The notes under the pieces are model-generated. The model saw nothing but the letters and a program-made list of their open reading frames with translations. It was not told the DNA's origin and did not search any database. 64,000 nt of DNA from Corythucha ciliata (taxonomy: Eukaryota; Arthropoda; Insecta; Hemiptera; Tingidae). The position numbers and the translations under genes are program-made. Each line of letters opens with the position of its first letter. Within the stretch, counting starts at the first letter, position 1. The DNA lies in NCBI GenBank assembly GCA_038030265.1, contig CM075941.1, forward strand, positions 51,623,952 through 51,687,951. The letters run 5' to 3'. Shown here in pieces: positions 57,125 through 64,000 of this stretch.

Positions 57125-58322
57125 CCGACTTTAGCACAGGCACCAGAGGTGTACCCCAGGGGCTATAATTAACTTTTTCAATCATCCCCTCGGCTTCCAA
57201 ACGGTCAAGTTCATCATCTACCAGTTTCTTAAAAGCAAACGGAATTTGACGGGGCTTCAAGAACTTAGGCTTAGCTTCGCTGCTCACTTTCAATTGAATT
57301 TTTTCATACTTGTACAAGCCTACTCCATCTTGAAAAACGCTAGCAAACTCCCGTGACAAACTCTCCTGCAACCGCTCATTTTCCGTCTCTGTCTGTACTT
57401 CCGCTATGTTAAAGACGTCGTTATCAAATTCTTTCAACCTGTCTCTACCCAATAGAAGTTTGGAGCTTTTCGGTACGACGTATAAATGACCGTAACGCAT
57501 CTTCCCTTTCCACTCGACCTGGACCGACAGCTCACCTACCGGCCTCACTATCTCTCCCGAAAAGCTCTTCAATTTAATTGTCGATGGAGACAACGATAAG
57601 AACGAAAGTTTCTTTTTATAAACTTGGAAAGGTAAAATCGAAACCCCTGCACCTGTATCTACTTCCATTTCGAAAGGAATTTTGTTGATCAACACGCGAG
57701 CGGTAATTGGGCTGACTGAGTTTAACCCTTCTAATGAACGCATGTCGACTTTTGTCTCCTCGTAGAGTTCCAACAAACTTTTTTCCCTTGGATCCTCCTC
57801 GCACAGTCTATCTAAAATTGATGACTGGATCATGCCACAAACGAACTTTTCTTTTAACGCAAAATCTAATTGCCCTCCAAATTTGCACTCTGCCGCGCCC
57901 TTCTTTACCCGTACGAACCACTGAGCCACTGGTTCCTCTATTTCTTGATTCATACGGTAGAATTCAATGCGCTTCCTGAAAACAGAAACGGTTAGCGAAA
58001 ACTGCCGCGACATAGAGCATATTTCATCGAATGTTTTTTGTGATGGAAGCTCCGGATCACACAAATTACATAAATACTCATAAGCTTCGGTCCCCATGAC
58101 CGTGATTAAAACCGATATCTTCCTCTGTTCTTCTACTGCATTTACTATGAAAAATTCCTTTAACCTCTCTTCATAAATCTTCCAGTCATCTCCATTTATT
58201 GAAAACTCCGGTAAACTTCCAAGATTTAACGATCGGAAAGTAAATACTGTGGTGATGTCCGGAGAAGTCATGCTATTAGGAGACAGCATCCTTGCCGCAG
58301 CCGCTCTCTTCTTTGGCTTCAT
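57078..58322 (-). pseudogene. Gypsy-3 gag-protease fusion and RT start
   Basis: The first ATG after the primer-binding site is at 58322 (MKPKKRAAAARM); the frame extends upstream only through a TTG. The capsid-like part (residues about 30-195) has INGDDWKIYEERLKEFF, LCNLCDPELPSQKTFDEI and IEEPVAQWFVRVKKGAAECK. It runs straight into the protease (IPFEMEVDTGAGVSILPF, retropepsin D-T-G-A; LLLGRDRLKEF) with no CCHC nucleocapsid. RT begins with KFLKPRQIPFAFKKLVDDEL and SPWGTPLVPVLKSDGKS and breaks by a 1-base insertion near 57080. In related elements this region normally encodes one or two zinc knuckles, so a deletion is inferred. Confidence 0.85.
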
Positions 58323-58336
58323 CCTCGTCGCCAAAA

Positions 58337-58445
58337 TGTTATGTCCTAAAATAAGAACAACTTTGTACGAACGAAAACTAAGAAAAACTGACTCTTTATT
58401 TTTTTATAATCATGTGATGAAAAGATCAAAATCTAGTATTCAACA
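58337..58445 (-). repeat. 5' LTR of Gypsy-3 (109 bp)
   Basis: Identical to 54671-54779 by eye. Flanked outside by ACAAC. The primer-binding site TGGCGACGAGGAT follows on the minus strand after three T's and overlaps the likely gag ATG at 58322. Confidence 0.95.
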
Positions 58446-58450
58446 ACAAC

Positions 58451-58990
58451 TTTAACCAATTTTGGCCAAGGGTTAGCGCTTTTAATCAATTTTGGCAGTG
58501 CAGTAGGGATTATTTCGTTTGTTTGGCGATTTTCCTCCATTTTAGCCACGATTTGGCGTTTTCCTCATTTTTACCTGCAGTTTAGCCATTTTTTAGCAGC
58601 CAATTAGCACTTTTTTCTCAGTTTGAGTTAAAAATTAGTGTTTTTCTTAAAGTTGGCCCCGCTAATTAACATTTTTGTCAATTCTAGTCACGTAGTTTTT
58701 TTAGGTTTTAGCCCGCGTGAGCAATTTTTTTCTACGGATTAGCGCTGTTTCTCAGTTTGAGCCTTGATTCTTTTAGAAGCTCTACAGACTATCGTTTTCT
58801 CAATTTCAGCCGCGCTTTATTGATTTTTCTTCATTTCAGCTGTGAAATAGAGTTTTATGATAATTTTGCAGCGAATTAGCACATTATCTACTATCTTTTT
58901 TTTATTAATAGGCGATTTTTCGCCATTTGAGTTGTGAATTTGCCATTTTGGTCCAGTTTAAACTCGAATTAGCGTTGTTTTTCGCAATAG
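58451..58990. repeat. Family A ~30-bp array, right part of the element starting at 52973
   Basis: AATTTTGGCCAAGGGTTAGC and following units continue the array split by Gypsy-3. The right end of the element was not located. Confidence 0.6.
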
Positions 58991-59274
58991 TTGCCACGAG
59001 TTTTGTTTACTTGTACAATTTTGTGTACTTGTAGGCTAGGGCTCTGTATGATCCATTTTTGTGCAAAGTTTCCATCCGCTAGCATAATTTTTGCGGCAGT
59101 TGTGCTAACAAGGAATTCGGAACTTCCACCTCCCACCATGACTACCCATCCCTCTCCACTTTTTCGAAAAATGAAAACGTCAATTGAAGGCTGTTATTAC
59201 ACCGGGTTTTTGTGCCAAATATGGTGTCACTAAGTTAGGTTGTGAATGGTGGCGAAGAAGTGGAAACTAAAGAA

Positions 59275-59504
59275 CGTTGAAATTAAAATTATTTGTGTTT
59301 GTATTTGTATTTTCGTTGAGTGTGAAATACGAAATACTTTTGAAAATGTATTTCAAATACAAAGCCCAAAATACTTTCAAAAAGTTATTTTAAATACAGA
59401 AATACAAATACTTTTCCAAAAGTATTTGAATATAATTACAAAATACGTATTTTGTATTTAAAATACAAAGTATTTTAAATACTCAAGTATCTTGCCCACT
59501 ACTG
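59275..59504 (+). mobile_element. hAT-like MITE with AAATAC-iterated body, right part
   Basis: GTATTTCAAATACAAAGCCC and similar iterations end at AAGTATCTTGCCCACTACTG, which read inversely is CAGTAGTGGGCAAGATACTT and matches the start at 52619. The left terminus is missing. The 8 bases after it (TTGTAGGC) do not match those before 52619 (GTTTACAT), so the two pieces are not simply the ends of one insertion. It cuts the 59505-60215 transposase exon. Confidence 0.65.
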
Positions 59505-60215
59505 TTGTAGGCGACGTGTAAAATGCATTCCGTAAATTTAATCCTTGCGTGCAGAGGTGACAGTCCCAATCCCACGGCACTGCTGGAGGTTGTTTTAGAA
59601 CGCACGAGAGGCAAGTTGTCCATTTCCGCCTGTTTCGCACCGCACACCACACAGTTGCTGGAGGGTGCTGTGCCCGTAGCGACCTGTGCTGTCTTGCTGT
59701 CCAGCATCGTGAACGAAAGGTGATGTGAAACTGATGCGCTTTTCCCTCCGACATCAACGATGGTGCTGCGAAGTCTTGTGGTTTCGTTTTCAACGATACT
59801 TTTTTCATCCAGAATCAAATCAGGCGTCTCTTTCTTTAGCTGAAACTGTAATAATCTGCAGTAACGCGTCGATGATGGGCGCGGGTTTTTCTAAACAATG
59901 GCATTCTCATTCCTAGCGATCGACATTTTGCAACGGCACGACAGACGTCATGAAGATATGGGAGTCGGAAATGCCCTCTTCACTCGTCGACAACGGCTGC
60001 AACTTGTCCAGATGCACCATCACATCCCCATTTCCACTTAAGGACAAGCTGATCCCCCCCCCCTTAATGTCCTGAGCTTCTTCAGAGAGGACCAACAGCC
60101 TTTTTTTGATGTGATCCAAGAGTTCTTGAAGTGGTATTCTGGCGAAGGACTCGCTTACTTCCATGTTTTCAGGATAACACTTTTTTGTACTCTAAACCTT
60201 CTACCTAACCTTCTA
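59505..60215 (-). pseudogene. Transib/RAG1-core-like transposase, middle exons, decayed
   Basis: The minus strand starts near 60195 with KV-stop-STKKCYPENMEVSES, then ARIPLQELLDHIKKRLLVLS. In a shifted frame after a G10 run it reads WKWGCDGASGQ, which aligns with RAG1 ESCDGMGD (first catalytic Asp). It continues DSHIFMTSVVPLQ, stops, NPRPSSTRYCRLLQFQLKKE and FTMLDSKTAQV (RAG1 YDEKLVREV, second Asp), then SNCVVCGAKQAEM (the C-x2-C of RAG1 YICTLCDA) and LSPLHARIKFTECILHVAYN (RAG1 ALHCDIGNAAEF). At least three stops and two frameshifts. Truncated at both sides by MITEs. The third catalytic residue is in the exon at 52127-52576. Confidence 0.75.
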
Positions 60216-60217
60216 TT

Positions 60218-60400
60218 AGAGATGAGGTGATTTCACTGTCGGTGATTTTGTCACTGTGACTACTCCGTCACTATTGGCTCCGGTGACGACCACATTGAAA
60301 TCACCGTTCCGACCCTCTAACGGTGACATTCATTTTCACTTATAATCGCCTCTTCATTCGTCACTTCTATAGCTTCACTGCGCTAGAGTTTGGTGCGATA
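60218..60400. mobile_element. Probable hAT-like MITE with GTGAC/GTCAC-iterated body
   Basis: Begins TAGAGATGAGGTGATTTC next to the transposase block and continues with GTCACTGTGAC, CGTCACTATT, CGGTGACG and GGTGACATTC repeats in both orientations. The right end and target duplication were not found. Confidence 0.4.
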
Positions 60401-61703
60401 TGAGCCAAGAAATTGTGGATTTTTAAAAGCAAGCATTGGTTACTTTTTTTAAACACAGAAACATCATAACTCTGGAACCGATCGACGTAGGAGACTTCCG
60501 AAGATACAATTTTACTCCACTTTTAACGCAGTTTTATCTAAAAATTTTTGTCACGCTTACACGGATCCAACAGTCATACTATGGGAAACCAAGTTATTCG
60601 ATTCGAAAAAAAAAGTGAATTTTTTTGTGGGTTGGGAAATGTGTTCCCGTTGGAATAATAAAAGGGCTGAAACCCACCAAATTCAAAAAAAATATATTTT
60701 CGAAGAGGAGGCGAATGTTCAAGCAATAATTGATAAAAATCAATCAGTAAAGGAGAGGAAATAAACTATAAGTTCGCTGGGCTCTAATAATTATTTATTC
60801 AGTTTCAAGAGGTCCGGTTTTTGTAGGGATGCTGATAAAGAATGCCGGTCATCAAGCCCCCCCCCCCCCCCCCGCCTCCTTATTTCTGCTGACCCGTCAC
60901 TACTCAGAAAAAAATTTGTGGCTCGGTGTCGGTGCAAACTAATGTACTATTCAACATTTACATACACCCAATAGGGAAAAAACAGTTGCGTCCTTCGCTT
61001 CCCATGTATTCCTTTCATTCGAAATTGATTCCGGCTCTGAAGGAGCCGGACGTATATAAAATGCAAGTGCAAAATTGGCAAGGCCACCGTAAAACAAGCA
61101 AAACTTGTGAAGAAGGGGCCAATACGTTCAGGAATGATGAGGTTGGGCATGAAAGAGATGGACAGAAGTTGTTAAAATGGTAAGTTTTCAGATTTTGCCA
61201 CAGTGAGTTTCATTACTTTTATATGACGACCGTCATTTCCGCATGTGCGGGGAGAACAAACTCCTTGGGAGGCCAATCAGCCAAGTTCCTCATGGTGTCT
61301 CCTGGGTAACGCGGGTAGGCTTCGTTTCACTTATTATAGTATGCTATGGGATGGAGGGAATACATATAGGAACGTACGATTAAATAAAACGGTGTTGTCT
61401 CCGTGTGCTTAAGAATCCCCCCCCCCCTCCAGACGGAAATCTCTAAATCCGTCCCTGTTACCGTATGTATCTATATTATTCAGACAGAAATTGTTCATTT
61501 TCAAGCCCCAACAGTTACTCCCATTTTAACGTGAATACGTTTTACAGGAGTATAGGGTCCAATTCCGCAGAAGTGGTAAAATGGGTCTCTCAGCGCCGCC
61601 TAGTGTTGGTGGTGCTGGGTGGAGGGTATTGGGGTCTCAAAACTTAAGCTCAGCTGCCACTTGCCAGCCAAAAAACGTATTCACACTAAACTCCGTTTTT
61701 TTG

Positions 61704-61704
<1 letters not shown>
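60401..61704. other. No recognisable gene; C16 tract and an element end
   Basis: A run of about 16 C's is at 60858-60873 and a C10 run near 61420. At 61438-61457 the inverse reads CAGGGACGGATTTAGAG, a CAGTGGCGGAT-type terminus without a partner. Short frames at 60926-61183 have no recognised family. Confidence 0.4.

Positions 61705-61772
<68 letters not shown>
61705..61772. repeat. ATT trinucleotide microsatellite
   Basis: More than 20 uninterrupted TTA/ATT units. The long Tyr and Ile runs in overlapping ORFs come from this repeat. Confidence 0.95.
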
Positions 61773-62121
61773 TTTATTATTTTTATGTCCTGTCCTTGGT
61801 TCACAGGGCTAATGTGGACGCGGTATTTCTAAGCTGTGTTTCCGTGGTAGGGAGAAAGGAGAGATTTTTCCAGAATTTCTCCGTTTTTTCTTGGTTTTTT
61901 CATAGAAACATATGGTTTTTAGACTTTTTGACATCACGACAAACGAACATTCCTAAAAATCTTGAAAATTGCGTGACAGGACAGAAAAGTCTCCGTGTGT
62001 ACAGGGCTTAATGTGGGAAAAATAGTCCGGAAGTTAAAGGGCAAATTTTAGGCTAGCATTGCGTAAAACTATGCGAATTTAGACAAACTAAGTGATGTCA
62101 CTAGGCAGGAATGTTCTATAT

Positions 62122-63368
62122 ACCTGTAAGATGTTTTTAAGACCAAGTCCCCCACCAATGCCCTCCTGCAATTACAGCCCCCCGCCCCCTCTCTAGAGCT
62201 CAAATTTGTGTTAACTCGGCAACCATAGCAGATAGAAATATGCCGTTTGAACAACTTTGAGTCCGACCGAAAGATCCTGGGGTGCTCAGTTTGGGCTCCA
62301 AGGCAGCCAAACGACACCGCGGTGGACATTTGAAACAGCCAAACGACACCGCGGTGGACATTTGAAAACATATATGATCCGGAGAATGATATTCTTTTCT
62401 GATGCAGGATCAAATTGTTCATCGGCTGTTTCCACCTCAAATGCAGTGGGTGACTTCTGTAACACATCACAATGCCCTGAAAGGGGTATCAAAATAGTCC
62501 GGCTGGACGAGTACTCCTAGCATTTGTCCGAATCTTGGTCACCAATGAGGACCAATTAAAGTCATCCCATCACAACAAAAGACAGACGCCCCTATAGCAA
62601 AAAAAATATCTAAACTCGTGTTCTCTGGGCCTTATATCCAGAATTTCATTACCATGTTGTAAGTGATACTGATCATTGCACAAAGGTAGGGGATCGCTGG
62701 TACTTTTTCTTAAAATCAAACTCTGAAGTTAAGAAGACTTTCGCGAAGCTGTATCACTCAAACAATTTCGATGGAGAGTATGACGATAATAATAATAGGC
62801 GAGTAGTGTACAGTTGTTTCATGCACACATAAACTGTATATTAAGGCCCCACGAGCCCGAGTTTAGTTTTTTTTTTGTTAACGGTGTGCTCGCCAGTGAG
62901 TGTGAAGCAATGAATACAATTTCACGTAAAGTTGACCGTAAAAATTCAGGTATAAATACAAGCCTTGGTCATCGAGATTCGGGCGAATGTTACTAGTGCT
63001 CCTGCACGCTGGATAATTTGACTTTGGAGCTTTGTGAGGTCTCGTAGAGATCACCCACTGCATTTGACGCCAAAACATCCGATGAAAAAGTTGATCCTCC
63101 CTCAGAAAAAAATATATCGATCTCCTGATCATATTATGTATGTCCACCGAAGCGTCGTTTGTTTGGCTCTCTTGGAGCCCAAACTAATGCTCCCCTGCGG
63201 GACTTCCGGTCAGATACAAAGTTGTTCAGCCAGGCGCAAACGGAATAATTCTGTCTGCTATGGATGCCGACTGTCGAGTTATGTCAAATTTGAACTTTTG
63301 AGGGGGTGATGGGCTGTGATTGCAGGTAGGCATTGGTGCGGACTTGGTCTTGAAATCATCTTGCAAAT
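62122..63368. mobile_element. Foldback element with ~340-bp inverted arms
   Basis: Left arm about 62122-62475, right arm about 63030-63368. Matching pieces include CTGTAAGATG against CATCTTGCAAATG, AAGACCAAGTCC against GGACTTGGTCTT, and TCAAATGCAGTGGGTGA against TCACCCACTGCATTTGA. The left arm has a 32-bp tandem duplication (62304-62335 and 62336-62367). Arm identity is roughly three quarters by eye. No coding frame or target duplication was identified. Confidence 0.75.
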
Positions 63369-64000
63369 GATTATTTGCAAAGTTGATATCGTTAACCTCC
63401 GGACTAAAATAGTTTAAAATTACACGCGGGAATGTTTCAAGCTCTTAAGTACTTCCCAGTAACCTTTTTTCAATCTGCGAATCTTTGGATTTTTTGACCA
63501 CATCTTCCCAAATTTCAAGTATGTGACGCAGCAATTAGCTATAATCCGCATCTCTTTCTTCTTGAAAATTCTCGCGCTTTCATCTCATCGTGCCCAGGCT
63601 TAGTCGCCTGTTACAATGATACATTTCAATGAACAATAGTTGTTAAAGTTAAGTTATTATAGCTATGACATTTACTGAACACTCACCGAAGCATTTGGTT
63701 GTACTATGGGGTGGGGATCACCGCTTAACTACTCCCGCCAACTAATAAAACTAATAATAAAACTATCTCCCCCTCTCCACAAGTTGTTATTCTCCGCTAA
63801 GAAGTTGTTACGCAAGGATCTAGTTGTCAAACGTTCTAAAATAAATTCGATTTTTTAAAAAGACTTTCGAGTATCTTCTTAATTTATCTTGTATATACAT
63901 TATGTAAAGTGGTCCGGAGACCACTGAATTCGTGTTCTAGAGGTTCTGAAACATGAAAAAAACATGACATGACCCATGCTTGCCACCATCACGACGAGAT
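63369..64000. other. No recognisable gene
   Basis: Mixed sequence with no repeats or coding frames that I can identify. Confidence 0.4.

Larger units (their letters stand above)
54671..58445 (-). mobile_element. Compact Gypsy element (Gypsy-3), complete LTR to LTR, coding-defective
   Basis: Two identical 109-bp LTRs, a 5-bp ACAAC target duplication (54666-54670 and 58446-58450), a primer-binding site, a polypurine tract and gag-pro-RT-RNase H-integrase in the usual order give a 3,775-bp element on the minus strand. The coding region has at least two in-frame stops and several single-base shifts, and lacks the nucleocapsid zinc knuckle. The identical LTRs point to recent insertion, so this copy was probably mobilised by proteins from another element. 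It sits in family A array. Confidence 0.95.

Noticed and set aside
52619..59504. Treating the two AAATAC pieces as the ends of a single 6.9-kb hAT element
   Set aside because: The flanking 8-mers (GTTTACAT and TTGTAGGC) do not match, and the pieces overlap in content in the same orientation, so they are two truncated copies.
61619..62011. 130-codon ORF with a long Tyr run
   Set aside because: It is the ATT microsatellite in frame, with no supporting homology.

Overview
The window is eukaryotic and looks like a transposon-rich intergenic region of an invertebrate, probably an arthropod. The evidence is the mix of Jockey-type LINEs, Gypsy and BEL/Pao LTR elements, a tRNA-derived SINE, a Transib/RAG1-like transposase relic, a piggyBac-type MITE and many hAT-like non-autonomous elements. 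I see no intact single-copy host gene. The only structural RNA candidate is one tRNA-like gene. The species call is an inference.

Layout. 1-10.5 kb: degenerate arrays of about 30-bp units, a fragment of an LTR-element gag start, and a decayed Gypsy element (minus strand, about 2.6-4.3 kb) split by a SINE. 10.5-13.7 kb: a second decayed Gypsy element (minus), with primer-binding site, gag, protease, RT, RNase H and part of the integrase. 16.1-27.5 kb: a nest of hAT-like elements. Two inverted copies of one family (X1 16129-22537, X2 23550-27535) have ends built of a GGGCC-type oligomer. X1 contains a GAGACC-ended element (16460-20053), which contains a CAGTGGCGGAT-ended element (16658-19191) carrying the arrays and the tRNA-like gene. 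X2 contains a CAAGAC-ended element (24572-26324). Four of these show 8-bp target-site duplications (two exact, one exact under one choice of boundary, one 7/8); X2 is weaker at 6/8. For two of them the sister copy supplies the empty site.

20430-34030 is repeated almost identically at 36220-49931. The two copies lie on either side of a run of exactly 500 N (34610-35109). This is either a real direct duplication or two haplotypes scaffolded in tandem. Each copy carries X sequences, palindromes with hammerhead-ribozyme-like motifs, a 17-bp minisatellite, a SINE piece, a BEL/Pao integrase tail, a LINE ORF1 zinc-knuckle fragment and an internally deleted Jockey ORF2. The second copy runs on into a full Jockey ORF1 (49963-51141).

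51.4-60.4 kb: a piggyBac-type MITE, then two blocks of a Transib/RAG1-core-like transposase pseudogene (52127-52576 and 59505-60215, minus). Between them lie an array element and a compact Gypsy element with identical 109-bp LTRs and ACAAC target duplications (54671-58445). 60.4-64 kb: little recognisable sequence, an ATT microsatellite and a 1.25-kb foldback element.

The most unusual signal is a shared architecture. Several element families end in TAGNGATG or CAGTGG-type hAT-like termini, but their ends are built from a family-specific iterated oligomer (GAGACC, CAAGAC, GGGCC, AAATAC, possibly GTGAC), and their interiors are often diverged arrays of about 30-bp units.
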